Below are positions 1 through 8,236 of a stretch of 64,000 nucleotides of DNA, piece after piece (positions within the stretch are counted from its first letter, which is position 1; each line of letters opens with the position of its first letter). The notes beneath the pieces are model-generated. The model saw only the letters and a program-made list of their open reading frames with translations. It did no database searches and was not told the DNA's origin. The position numbers and the translations under genes were made by a program. Source of the DNA: JAJNPS01 sp031378845 (GTDB lineage Bacteria; Pseudomonadota; Alphaproteobacteria; Rhodobacterales; Rhodobacteraceae); assembly GCA_031378845.1 (NCBI GenBank), contig JANNES010000018.1:62001-126000 (forward strand), written 5' to 3'.

Positions 1-383
1 CCATTTCAACGAAAAACGCAGCTTTTGTGGCCGAACGTAGCAAACTTGGTGAGGGCTAACAGGTTGCGACGACTGGAAAACTGAAACGAGTTTGCAGTGT
101 TTTGCCAGCGCCCCGGCACACATCGGAAGGTCGCGTGGATGGGCATCCGCTGGACGGGCAACCCGCAGCACCACATCGGATTCGCCAGTTGACCAAGAAT
201 GCAGCTATGTTGCCCCAAACAAGGCTATCTCGCACCATAGACGCCAAACCTTGTTTCGCCCGGCTTACCTCGACGCCGACCAGACTGAGTTTCGGATCAT
301 AACGATTGAATATTTGCCACAAGCGTCGTCACCAAACGCCGGCGCGGGTTTGACCGCGCACAATCAACCCCTTGGAGGATCGC
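1..383. other. Non-coding leader before the amino-acid ABC operon
   Basis: No convincing coding sequence was recognised here. Short open frames exist on both strands, but their residue composition resembles no family I know. The last bases hold the ribosome-binding site (GGAGG at 374-378) of the downstream binding-protein gene. The operon promoter is probably in this stretch, but no clear -35/-10 pair could be assigned. Confidence 0.5.
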
Positions 384-1178
384 ATGACTTATTTCATTTC
401 TCGCCGCGCCAGTCTTGGCATTGCCATCGCTGCCGCGTTTCTGACCAGCTCATTCATGCCAGCACAGGCCGATGTTCTGGACGATGTCACGGCAGCCGGC
501 GTCATCAAAGTCGGGATTTTTGAGGATTTCCCGCCCTTTGCCTCGCTGAATGCTGACCTGAAGATCGAAGGCTATGATACCGAAGTTGCTGACAAACTGG
601 CCGCAGCGCTGGGTGTGAAGGTGGAGCTGGTGGGCATCACAGGGCAGAACCGCATTCCGTTTCTGACCGAAGGCAAGGTCGATCTGTTGCTGAGCATCGG
701 CTACAGCGACGAGCGCGCGCAGGTCGTCGACTACACCGACGCATACGCGCCCTATTACATCGCCGTGATGGGGCCGAAGGAACTGGACGTGACCGATGCG
801 GCAGGCCTGTCGGGCAAGACCATTGCGGTGAACCGTGGCACTCTGGAAGACACCGAAGTCACCAAGGTTGCTCCGGCGGATGCCGACATCCAGCGCTACA
901 GCGACTATAGCGGCGTGATCTCGGCTTTCTTGTCGGGTCAGGCACAGCTGATGGTTGTGGGCAATGATGTCGGTGCCACGATCCTTGCGCAAAACCCGGC
1001 GATCGAGCCGGTTGAGAAGTTCCTGCTCTTGACCTCGCCGTCGCAAATGGCCGTCAAAAAGGGCGAGGCCCGGCTGCAAAAGGCGCTGAATGACGCGCTG
1101 ATCGCGATGAAGGCCGATGGCCAGTTGAACGCGCTGGCGGTCAAGTGGCTGAAGCAGCCCTTGGTCGAGGGCTTCTAA
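384..1178 (+). CDS. Amino-acid ABC transporter substrate-binding protein
   Basis: This is a 264-residue periplasmic binding protein of the family-3 (polar amino acid) type. It captures an amino acid or related small molecule for the permeases and ATPase that follow. A signal peptide occupies about residues 1-27 (twin Arg, hydrophobic core, cleavage after AQA). The mature part opens with the typical phrase around IKVGIFEDFPPFA, followed by the GYDTEVADKLAAAL segment of SBP_bac_3 proteins. The frame is open from a TTG at 372, but ATG 384 is preferred because GGAGG lies directly before it. It is the first gene of a four-gene operon. The ligand cannot be read from sequence. Confidence 0.9.
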   Translation: MTYFISRRASLGIAIAAAFLTSSFMPAQADVLDDVTAAGVIKVGIFEDFPPFASLNADLKIEGYDTEVADKLAAALGVKVELVGITGQNRIPFLTEGKVDLLLSIGYSDERAQVVDYTDAYAPYYIAVMGPKELDVTDAAGLSGKTIAVNRGTLEDTEVTKVAPADADIQRYSDYSGVISAFLSGQAQLMVVGNDVGATILAQNPAIEPVEKFLLLTSPSQMAVKKGEARLQKALNDALIAMKADGQLNALAVKWLKQPLVEGF

Positions 1179-1185
1179 GTCCTTC

Positions 1186-1851
1186 ATGGGCTACGCGTTC
1201 GATTTCAGTGCGATTTCGCAAAACACGGGCCTGCTCCTTCACGGGGCAGGCCTGACGGTTGGGCTGACGGCCATCGCAGCAACACTTGGCATGGCGCTGA
1301 GCATCGGTGGCGCTGCGGCGCGCCTGTGGGGTGGCCGCTGGTTGCGCGGGCTGGTCGGGGCGTATGTCGAGCTGATCCGCAACACGCCGTTCATCGTGCA
1401 GCTGTTCTTCATCTTTTTCGGCCTGCCCAGCATCGGCGTCAAGCTGTCGGCGTTCGAGGCAGCAGCCTTGGCGATGACCATCAACCTGACGGCCTACGGC
1501 ATCGAGATTGTCCGCGCCGGGATCGAGGCCGTGCCGCCGGGTCAACGCGAGGCGGGCTTTGCCCTTGGCATCGCGCCGATCTCCGCCTTTGTCTACATTG
1601 TCTTGCCGCAGGCAATTGCCGTGGTTTATCCGGCCCTTGTCAGCCAGATCATCATCACGATGCTGGAATCGGCGGTGGTTTCACAGGTCGCCGTTACCGA
1701 TCTGACCCATGCCGCCGATCTGATCCAGTCGCGCACCTACCGTGCGTTCGAGACGTATTTTGCCGTGACCGTGATCTATCTGGGCATGGCACTGCTGCTG
1801 CGCTGGCTGTTCATTCTGGCCGGGCGCAGGCTTTTCGTGGGGAAACGCTGA
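1186..1851 (+). CDS. Amino-acid ABC transporter permease
   Basis: A 221-residue inner-membrane permease of the HisM/GlnP family, one of the pair that forms the transport channel. It has several hydrophobic helices. The family phrase ELIRNTPFIVQLFFIFFGLP is near residue 60, and the EAA-type cytoplasmic loop (GQREAGFALGI...LPQA) that docks on the ATPase is near residues 115-140. It starts 7 bases after the binding-protein gene and its stop codon overlaps the start of the second permease (TGATG), which implies translational coupling. Confidence 0.9.
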   Translation: MGYAFDFSAISQNTGLLLHGAGLTVGLTAIAATLGMALSIGGAAARLWGGRWLRGLVGAYVELIRNTPFIVQLFFIFFGLPSIGVKLSAFEAAALAMTINLTAYGIEIVRAGIEAVPPGQREAGFALGIAPISAFVYIVLPQAIAVVYPALVSQIIITMLESAVVSQVAVTDLTHAADLIQSRTYRAFETYFAVTVIYLGMALLLRWLFILAGRRLFVGKR

Positions 1852-2501
1852 TGGTCAATCTGACGCTGGCCGACATCATCCCGTTCTTGCTGCTTGCCGC
1901 GCGCTGGACGCTGCTCTTGGCGGCCATTGCCTTTGTCGGCGGAACGGTCGGGGCGATGTTGCTGCTGCTTTGGCGATACGGCGCACCAAGGGTCGGTGGT
2001 CTTGCAACCACGCTTTTCATCCAGCTGTTCCAAGGCACACCGTTGTTGTTGCAGCTGTTCTTGGTGTTTTTCGGCCTGCCGATGATCGGCATCGAAATCT
2101 CTCCGCTTGCCGCCGCCGGAATTGCCCTGACGCTTTATGCCAGCGCTTTTCTGGCCGAGATCTGGCGTGGTTGCGTTGATGCGATCCCACGCGGGCAATG
2201 GGATGCCAGTTGCTCGCTGGGAATGAATTTCCTGACCCAGATGCGCTATGTCATCTTGCCGCAATCGTTCAAAATCGCCGTGCCGCCGACGGTAGGCTTT
2301 CTGGTGCAACTGTTGAAAAGCACGGCGCTGGCCTCGATTGTGGGCTTTAACGAGCTGACCAGAACCGGCCAGATCGTCGCCAACGCCACGTTCGAGCCGT
2401 TCCTTGTTTATGGTCTGGTGGCGCTGATCTATTTCGCCATGTGCTACCCGCTGACCGTCGGTTCCAGAGCACTGGAACGCCGGATGCGGATTTCCCGATG
2501 A
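1851..2501 (+). CDS. Amino-acid ABC transporter permease, second subunit
   Basis: A 216-residue HisQ/HisM-like permease that should pair with the preceding gene product. It repeats the family phrases: a Q-L-F-Q-G-T-P-L-L-L-Q-L-F block near residue 60 and an EAA loop (RGQWDASCSLGM...LPQSFK) further on. The frame is open upstream inside the first permease, so the start was set at ATG 1851, which overlaps the previous stop by one base. The two permeases are clearly related paralogues. Confidence 0.9.
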   Translation: MVNLTLADIIPFLLLAARWTLLLAAIAFVGGTVGAMLLLLWRYGAPRVGGLATTLFIQLFQGTPLLLQLFLVFFGLPMIGIEISPLAAAGIALTLYASAFLAEIWRGCVDAIPRGQWDASCSLGMNFLTQMRYVILPQSFKIAVPPTVGFLVQLLKSTALASIVGFNELTRTGQIVANATFEPFLVYGLVALIYFAMCYPLTVGSRALERRMRISR

Positions 2502-2519
2502 TTGGAGCTCCGGATCGCC

Positions 2520-3272
2520 ATGCCTGATGAACCAGTACCGCCGATGATCGAAATGCGCCACGTCAACAAGTTCTTTGGCGACTTTCAGGTGTTGAAGGAT
2601 GTCTCGCTAACCGTTGCCAAGGGCGAACGGGTCGTCATTTGCGGCCCCTCCGGGTCGGGTAAGTCCACGGCGATCCGCTGCATCAACCGGCTGGAACAGC
2701 ATCAGTCGGGGCAGATCTTTGTCGAAGGGGTGGAGTTGACCGACAAGGTCAAGAATATCGAACATGTCCGCCGCGAGGTTGGCATGGTGTTCCAGCAGTT
2801 CAACCTGTTTCCCCATCTGAGCGTGCTCGACAATCTGACCCTTGCGCCGCGCCGGGTGCGCAAACAGTCGCGCCACGACACCGAGGCGCTGGCGATGGAA
2901 TATCTCGCCCGGGTGCGCATTGCCGAACAGGCGCATAAGTTTCCCAGCCAGCTTTCGGGTGGCCAGCAGCAACGCGTCGCCATCGCCCGCGCGCTGTGCA
3001 TGGAGCCGCATATCTTGCTGTTTGATGAACCTACCTCGGCGCTGGACCCCGAGATGATCAAGGAAGTGCTGGATGTCATGGTGGAACTGGCCGAAAGCCA
3101 CATGACGATGATCTGCGTCACCCACGAGATGGGTTTTGCCAAAACCGTCGCCGACAAGGTGATTTTCATGGATCACGGCCAGATCGTCGAAGTCGCCCCA
3201 CCAGAGCAGTTCTTTTCGGCGCCCAGACATGAACGGACGAAACTGTTCCTCAGTCAGGTCCTGTCACATTAG
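2520..3272 (+). CDS. Amino-acid ABC transporter ATP-binding protein
   Basis: A 250-residue cytoplasmic ATPase of the GlnQ/HisP family that powers the importer. Walker A (GPSGSGKST), the Q-loop (VFQQFNLFPH), the signature (LSGGQQQRVAIA), Walker B (ILLFDEPTSALD) and the switch histidine (CVTHEMGFA) are all intact. ATG 2520 is chosen because GGAG at 2504-2507 lies about 12 bases before it. A TTG at 2502 would put that site inside the gene, and ATG 2544 (MIEMRHVNKFFGDF) is a possible alternative. It closes the amino-acid uptake operon. Confidence 0.93.
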   Translation: MPDEPVPPMIEMRHVNKFFGDFQVLKDVSLTVAKGERVVICGPSGSGKSTAIRCINRLEQHQSGQIFVEGVELTDKVKNIEHVRREVGMVFQQFNLFPHLSVLDNLTLAPRRVRKQSRHDTEALAMEYLARVRIAEQAHKFPSQLSGGQQQRVAIARALCMEPHILLFDEPTSALDPEMIKEVLDVMVELAESHMTMICVTHEMGFAKTVADKVIFMDHGQIVEVAPPEQFFSAPRHERTKLFLSQVLSH

Positions 3273-3634
3273 GTGCCTTCAAAAGGCCGTTGCCAAAGTC
3301 GCACCTGATCTGACTGTCTCGGGCGTGCCGGCTTTTGCACATGCGCAATCCGCCCCTTCTTCGAAAGGACCGACAGCACTGGTTTTGGCAGTGTCCGGGA
3401 AACGTACTCGCGCCTGCCATCCTCACGGCGCGGCGTCACTCCATGACAAAAAAACAAGGTCCTTTGGCCATTGCGACACCCGCCGCTGCAAAGGCCGCGC
3501 GGGGGTCCAAATCAGGCAACGGCGGAATGTCGGACGGGACCACCGTGACAGGACCATGATTGTTTCAAACCAGAAAGTGTGAAAGCTTTGCGGCGGACGA
3601 CAAGAGCGCGCCGCCAAACGTTCAAGAGGTAAAC
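3273..3634. other. Intergenic stretch
   Basis: Nothing firm is encoded between the transporter and the dioxygenase gene. A 38-codon open frame (ATG 3443 to 3559) rich in Lys, Ala and Gly exists, but it has no recognisable family and no obvious ribosome-binding site, so it is not called as a gene. A promoter for the downstream dioxygenase gene probably lies here. Confidence 0.4.
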
Positions 3635-4474
3635 ATGGAAGACGTGTCATCGGTCGAGGCTGCGCAGGCCATGCTTTCCGATGATGTTGCCACGCTTTAC
3701 CGCGACGGAATTGTCGGGCGCAAAGCGGTCTTTTCTCGTGATTGGGTCGCGGCGATGCGCGAGGACATGATGACGGCTTTTTGGGCCGCGATCCAGCGAC
3801 CCCGAGGTGCGGTCGGGCGCGGTCCGAGGCGATGGTATGTCGAGATTCACCCGGAGGATTTTGGTGGCTTTGCCGACCTTGCCTCGCACCCTTGGATCGT
3901 GGGAATGGCGCGGTCGGTCTGTGGCCCTGACTTTGAAATTGTCGAGATCGGTTTCGACACCCCCTTCCAGGGGGCCAAGGCCCAGCCATGGCACAGGGAC
4001 TTTCCATCACCACCTGACACTTACAACGACCGGCGGATCACCTCGTTGGCCTTTAATCTGACGGGTGTCGATGTGACCTTTGATATGGGCCCGTTCGAGA
4101 TCGCCCCCGGAACGCAATGGCACGATGGCCGATCATGGAATCACGAAATGTTTCCGCCAAAGAATGCGTGGCCCGAGTTTGCAGCAAAAGCTGTGAAAAA
4201 GTTCCCGCAGATCGGAGACGTTTCCTGCCGTTCGGCGCTGACGATGCACCGAGGCACGGCGCATGGGTCGCCGATTGCGCGCCCGGTGATGGTTCTGGGC
4301 ATTGATGCGCCCGGTGCGGGCCATGCAGCGCTTCACGACATGATGGTGACGCAAGGCTACTACGATGCCTTGCCGGCGGTCGTTCGGGATCATTTGGTGT
4401 GCCGCGTCGTCGACAAGCTGGAGCCGATCACCCAAAAGCATGACATCGAGGGTCTGGTGATGGGGGTCGAGTAA
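3635..4474 (+). CDS. Phytanoyl-CoA dioxygenase family protein
   Basis: A 279-residue Fe(II)/2-oxoglutarate oxygenase of the PhyH type, expected to hydroxylate an unidentified small substrate in the cytoplasm. The metal triad can be placed: His120-x-Asp122 (WHRDFPSP) and distal His205 (TMHRGTAHGS). Arg216 sits where the family binds the 2-oxoglutarate carboxylate. The open frame reaches back to 3560, but ATG 3635 follows a purine-rich AAGAGGT at 3624-3630 and gives a normal family length. It lies alone after an amino-acid uptake operon, so the substrate might be what that importer brings in. That link is inference only. Confidence 0.8.
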   Translation: MEDVSSVEAAQAMLSDDVATLYRDGIVGRKAVFSRDWVAAMREDMMTAFWAAIQRPRGAVGRGPRRWYVEIHPEDFGGFADLASHPWIVGMARSVCGPDFEIVEIGFDTPFQGAKAQPWHRDFPSPPDTYNDRRITSLAFNLTGVDVTFDMGPFEIAPGTQWHDGRSWNHEMFPPKNAWPEFAAKAVKKFPQIGDVSCRSALTMHRGTAHGSPIARPVMVLGIDAPGAGHAALHDMMVTQGYYDALPAVVRDHLVCRVVDKLEPITQKHDIEGLVMGVE

Positions 4475-4609
4475 TCGAGATTGTCTGGCGGCGGTCTGCT
4501 GACGCAAAGCCCTGCGCGACAGGTCCTCGGGGTGTGCCTAGAAAATAAATTTATGTAAATCTATGCGATAAGACTTTTTTGGTGCTATGAGGCATTGGAT
4601 CAGAGGCCT

Positions 4610-4990
4610 ATGTGGGCCGATATCACCCGGGCGAAGCTTGCCCGCAACGCGTCGCGATTTTCAAGCGATCAGACAGATGGGGAATGGCCGGCGCTGGCAC
4701 CGAGGCTCGCTGTGCCCGCGCGCCGTGGCAGGTCGGCGACGGGACCGTGGCGGCAGGTTGTGGCCCCGTGCGCGGCCGCAGACAGGCACGCCCCAAAACG
4801 ATGGCGTAATCGGTCGCCACTGCGTCAAAACCACGCAGGCCGGCGGCCCCCGGTGGATACGACACCGACAAGAACATCAAAGGACGCAAACGGCACATCT
4901 TGGCTGAAACACGCGGCATTTTGGTCGGCCCCGCGGTGCACAGGGCCAACATCCGCGACAACGATTGTGCGCCGGGCATGTTGGCCGGCA
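4610..4990 (+). pseudogene. Remnant of an IS5-family transposase
   Basis: Three pieces of an IS5 (IS1031-like) DDE transposase follow each other in three different frames. The first, from ATG 4610, reads MWADITRAKLARNASRFSSD, close to the usual transposase start, and continues with a DGEWPALAP block. The second, near 4800-4850, reads GVIGRHCVKTTQAGGPR, which matches the segment around the second half of the catalytic core. The third, near 4853-4985, reads GYDTDKNIKGRKRHILAETR and then a VGPAVHRANIRDND block. Between pieces one and two most of the middle of the protein is missing. No terminal inverted repeats were identified. The element is dead. Confidence 0.75.
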
Positions 4991-5151
4991 GGGCCGCGAC
5001 GACAGCGCGCTTGCCGCAGACCCCGGATGACTACATTTGTTTGATGCCGGTGATCGTGTTTGAGGGTGAAAGTGCTAAGATTTACTTGAGTTTAGGGTCA
5101 TAAAATATTGAATATAATAGACTAAATGATCCCCGACTCGGGGCGGCCGTA

Positions 5152-6069
5152 TCAGAGTCCGGGCATCGCCGCGCGCGGGATCACCGCCCCATGATGCTTG
5201 ATGACCGCTGAGGCTAGCCTGTGCCCTGCTTCTGCGGCCTGCTCGGGCGGCGCTCCATGCAACCGTGCGGCAAGATAGCCCGCATTGAAACTGTCGCCCG
5301 CGCCCGAGGTATCAACAACACCGTCTGCCGCCGCCAAGGCACCTTGCACGATCTTGCCGTCGAACCGGATCATTGGCCCCCGTGCGCCATTCTTTTGGAC
5401 AATCTCGAGCGGGCCCAGTGCCGCGATGCGCTCGATTACCTGCTGCGCCGAAAATCCGGGATATAGCCGCTCTTCATCGTCATAGGACGGCAGGGCAAGA
5501 CTTGTCGCCCCCCACATCGCGTCAAAACTTGCCCTTGCCGTCGGTTCGTCCGGCCATAGCCGAGGCCGGTAATTGGTATCAAACACGACCTGCCTGCCGA
5601 GGTCTTTCAACGCTTTTGCCTTTGCAGTCAGCGCGGCACGGATGTCTGTCGACAGGATGGCCAGAGTGATGCCCGACAGATAGATCACATCGAAATCCGC
5701 AAGATCGGCGAGGTTGGCGCCAACACCGGAAAACAGCGTCCGCGCGGCGGAAGCTTCGCGCCAGTAACGGAAGGACCGCTCACCACGCGGGTCGGTTTCA
5801 ATTGTGTAGATGCCGGGCAGGCGGGCGTCATGGCGCCCGATCAGCCGACAGTTGATCGCCTCGGCCTCAATTCCCGACAGCATCTGAGTCGAGAACGCGT
5901 CCGTCCCAAGATTGGTGACATAGCTGACATCACACCCCAGTCGCGCGAGGTAAATGGCCGTATTCAGGGTATCACCTGCAAAGCCGATGCGCGCGGTACC
6001 ACCGTCCAGATCAAGCTGGCCAAGCTCGATCATGCATTCGCCGATACAGGCGATTTTGGCGCGCGCCAT
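5152..6069 (-). CDS. kdgK: PfkB-family sugar kinase, 2-keto-3-deoxygluconate kinase-like
   Basis: A 305-residue ribokinase-fold kinase. It starts with the G-E-C-M-I-E-L motif, has the GFAGDTLNTAIYLARLG substrate-binding segment of KDG kinases near residues 29-45, and ends with the PfkB signature DTSGAGDSFNAG (253-264) including the catalytic base Asp259. It should phosphorylate a 2-keto-3-deoxy sugar acid with ATP, feeding an aldolase that is not in this window. The gene starts 4 bases after the GntR regulator stop, so the two form a minus-strand operon divergent from the sugar-acid genes at 7.2 kb. Confidence 0.82.
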   Translation of the reverse strand: MARAKIACIGECMIELGQLDLDGGTARIGFAGDTLNTAIYLARLGCDVSYVTNLGTDAFSTQMLSGIEAEAINCRLIGRHDARLPGIYTIETDPRGERSFRYWREASAARTLFSGVGANLADLADFDVIYLSGITLAILSTDIRAALTAKAKALKDLGRQVVFDTNYRPRLWPDEPTARASFDAMWGATSLALPSYDDEERLYPGFSAQQVIERIAALGPLEIVQKNGARGPMIRFDGKIVQGALAAADGVVDTSGAGDSFNAGYLAARLHGAPPEQAAEAGHRLASAVIKHHGAVIPRAAMPGL

Positions 6070-6073
6070 CCGA

Positions 6074-6865
6074 TCAGCGACCGTTCACATAGCCATCAAG
6101 GACCTCACCCGCATCGGCGGCGAAGTAGTCCCGCCGCTCGACGATCAGGCGCCGGATCATGGTAAAGACCCGGTCGACATGCACCTTCATTGCAGCAGCC
6201 GACGCCTCGGGGTCGCGTTGTTTCAGCCCGTCCACCACTGCCATGTGTTCGTTCAACACGACATCCAGATGGCTGACCAGCGGATAAGACATCCGGCGCA
6301 CCCGGTCCAACTGGGCCTTGGCACCGTTGATGATCTTCCAGATGTATGCCGAGGCGCCGAATTCGCAGATCATGGCGTGAAATGCCTCGTCCAAAATGTA
6401 GAATTCATCATAGTCGACATCCGCCGCCATTCGCTTTTGCTGATGCATGTTGAAATCCAGCGCGCGTTCGAATTGCGGGGTCATGCGGTTGGCTGCGAGG
6501 CGCACCACTTTCAGTTCCAGCGCTTCGCGGATCAACTGGCCGTCAAACACCGACTGCAAGTCGATCTTGGAGACATAGGTGCCTGAGTTGGGAACCACCG
6601 ACACCAGGTTCTCGGATTGCAACTGCAAGATCGCCTCGCGCAGCGGCGTGCGCGAGATGCCCAACTGGTCGCAGATCAGCTTTTCGTTAACGTTGCTGCC
6701 CGGTGCCAGATGCAGATTAACAATCGCCCGCCGCATGATGCTGTAGACCTGCGCAGTCTTTGGCATTGCCGGGTCAATCAGATCAATCAGATGATCAGGA
6801 AGGCCCAATATGCCGGAATCGGAGTTGTCTTCTGCGGCGGGGTCTTTTTTTCGGGGTCGGGCCAT
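6074..6865 (-). CDS. GntR-family transcriptional regulator (FCD subfamily)
   Basis: A 263-residue regulator with an N-terminal winged helix (about residues 40-105, including CDQLGISRTPLREAILQLQ) and a C-terminal all-helical FCD domain. The FCD domain carries the metal/ligand residues of the family: DEAFHAM, then NEHMAVV and MKVHVDRV. FCD regulators usually sense sugar acids or keto acids. The frame is open to 6925, but the start is placed at 6865 (MARPRKKDP), which has a purine-rich AAGG a few bases upstream. It very probably binds the ACCAATATATTGGT palindromes at 6997-7010 and 11605-11618, and so would control the divergent sugar-catabolic operon. Confidence 0.88.
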   Translation of the reverse strand: MARPRKKDPAAEDNSDSGILGLPDHLIDLIDPAMPKTAQVYSIMRRAIVNLHLAPGSNVNEKLICDQLGISRTPLREAILQLQSENLVSVVPNSGTYVSKIDLQSVFDGQLIREALELKVVRLAANRMTPQFERALDFNMHQQKRMAADVDYDEFYILDEAFHAMICEFGASAYIWKIINGAKAQLDRVRRMSYPLVSHLDVVLNEHMAVVDGLKQRDPEASAAAMKVHVDRVFTMIRRLIVERRDYFAADAGEVLDGYVNGR

Positions 6866-7174
6866 CTGTTTTGCCTTGTTTCTTGAGCCAGCGACTAGCC
6901 GCAGACAATTTTCTTTGCAACGCACGCAACCATGGTCTGGCTATCGCTTCGCGAGTGCCGGCAAGTCCTGGGCGCGAGCGTTGACAGGTTGAAAATACCA
7001 ATATATTGGTTAGATAGCAAGCCCGTGACGTCGCAATCTTTCCGATTCTCGATTTGGGCTTGTTCAGGCGGTCAAGGGCTTTGCGGCGCAAGCTGCGCGC
7101 CCTGTGGCAGGGCCGACGGGTGGATTGGGTGTGAAGTTCAGGGTGCCGAGCGCAGGTGAAAGGCGAATTCAAGG
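6866..7174. other. Divergent intergenic region between regulator and catabolic operon
   Basis: This 309-base gap separates the minus-strand GntR/kinase operon from the plus-strand catabolic operon. It holds a TTGACA box at 6981-6986 and a palindromic operator at 6997-7010, described separately. No gene was recognised in it. Confidence 0.6.
6981..7010 (+). promoter_or_regulatory. Promoter with palindromic operator for the sugar-acid operon
   Basis: A consensus -35 box TTGACA (6981-6986) is followed by the perfect 14-base palindrome ACCAATATATTGGT (6997-7010). A TATATT inside the palindrome (7002-7007) would serve as -10 with a 15-base spacer. Binding of a dimeric regulator here would block RNA polymerase. 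The adjacent divergent FCD-GntR gene is the obvious candidate, because a nearly identical site recurs at 11605-11618 in front of the ABC importer. Confidence 0.65.
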
Positions 7175-7909
7175 ATGACACTGCGCGGGAAGACAGCCGT
7201 GATCACCGGAGCTGCCGGGGCGATTGGTGCGGCCATCGCGAAGGCTTTGGTTGCCCAAGGGGCTCAGGTTGTCTTGGTCGACATGGCGACGGTGCTGACA
7301 CAGGCTTTGGCGGACGAACTGGGCGGGCACGCTGTCATTGTTGATCTTGCCGATGCGCAGGCTGTGTCGGCGATGGCCGCTGATGTGCTGGCCCGGTTTG
7401 GGCGCATCGACATTCTAGTCAATAACGCGGGCATCCTGAACTTTGAAAAGATTGCGGCGACCTCGTTGCAGGAATGGCACCGGGTGCACAGCGTCAACGT
7501 CGATGCTGCGTTTCTTCTGGCGAAGGCGTTCCTGCCGGGAATGCGCGCTGCGCGCTGGGGCAGGGTGATCAACATGTCGTCTTATGCCGCCAAATGCGGC
7601 GGGCTTACGGCGGGCACGGCCTATTCGGTGTCGAAGACGGCGATGATCGGTCTGACCTATTCCATTGCCCGCGAAGTGGCGGGTGACGGTGTTACGTCCA
7701 ATGCGGTGGCACCCGCCTATGTGATGTCGGCAATGATTTCCGAACAACTGAGCGAGGCGCAGCGTCAGGCGCAACTTGCACTCATTCCGGTGGGGCGGTT
7801 TTGTGAACCTGAAGAAGTAGCACATGCCGTCATGTTCCTTGCTTCGCCTTTGGCAGGGTTCATTACCGGCGAGGTCATTGATGTAAACGGGGGGCTGCAG
7901 TTTGACTAA
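7175..7909 (+). CDS. Short-chain dehydrogenase/reductase
   Basis: A 244-residue classical SDR. The cofactor motif TGAAGAIG is at 11-18, NNAG at 83-86 and the catalytic residues are Ser135/136, Tyr150 and Lys154 (YSVSK). An acidic Asp at the end of the second strand (VLVDMA) suggests NAD rather than NADP. In the neighbourhood of an L-fucose-type dehydrogenase and a lactonase, a role as 2-keto-3-deoxy-L-fuconate (or rhamnonate) dehydrogenase is plausible. Another polyol or sugar-acid substrate cannot be excluded. It is the first gene of the operon and its end overlaps the mutarotase start by 8 bases. Confidence 0.85.
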   Translation: MTLRGKTAVITGAAGAIGAAIAKALVAQGAQVVLVDMATVLTQALADELGGHAVIVDLADAQAVSAMAADVLARFGRIDILVNNAGILNFEKIAATSLQEWHRVHSVNVDAAFLLAKAFLPGMRAARWGRVINMSSYAAKCGGLTAGTAYSVSKTAMIGLTYSIAREVAGDGVTSNAVAPAYVMSAMISEQLSEAQRQAQLALIPVGRFCEPEEVAHAVMFLASPLAGFITGEVIDVNGGLQFD

Positions 7910-8234
7910 GCGGTTCGGAATGGTCATCGGGCTGAAAGCAACCCGTGTTGCAGATTACAAGCGGCTGCATGCGGCGGTTTGGCCGGGCGTTCTTGACGCC
8001 ATGCAGCGCAACGGCTGGCGCAACTTTGACATCTATCTGAAAGAGCCGGAAAATCTGCTGTTTGGGACGTTCGAATACCATGGCGACGACTTTGAGGCGT
8101 CCGGGCGTGCAATCGGGGCAGATGCCGACACGCAAGCCTGGTGGCGCGAATGCGAACCCTGTCAGGTTCCGTTGGCGACCCGCAAGCCCGGTGAGTGGTG
8201 GGCGTTCATGGAAAACGTCTTTCATATGGATTGA
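7902..8234 (+). CDS. L-rhamnose mutarotase-like protein
   Basis: A 110-residue protein of the RhaM/DUF718 family (dimeric alpha+beta barrel), which interconverts anomers of L-rhamnose or L-fucose. The family pattern is clear: an early MVIGLK strand, Tyr and His in the first helix (DYKRLHAAVWPGV), the NFDIYLKEPENLLFGTFEY strands and a conserved WW pair near the end (EWWAFMENVFHMD). It overlaps the SDR gene by 8 bases and is followed within 2 bases by the lactonase gene. It would supply the anomer that the aldo/keto reductase oxidises. Confidence 0.82.
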   Translation: MTKRFGMVIGLKATRVADYKRLHAAVWPGVLDAMQRNGWRNFDIYLKEPENLLFGTFEYHGDDFEASGRAIGADADTQAWWRECEPCQVPLATRKPGEWWAFMENVFHMD

Positions 8235-8236
8235 AC

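Noticed and set aside
3443..3559. 38-codon frame in the gap before the dioxygenase gene
   Set aside because: Low-complexity composition, no convincing ribosome-binding site and no family. It is kept only as a note.
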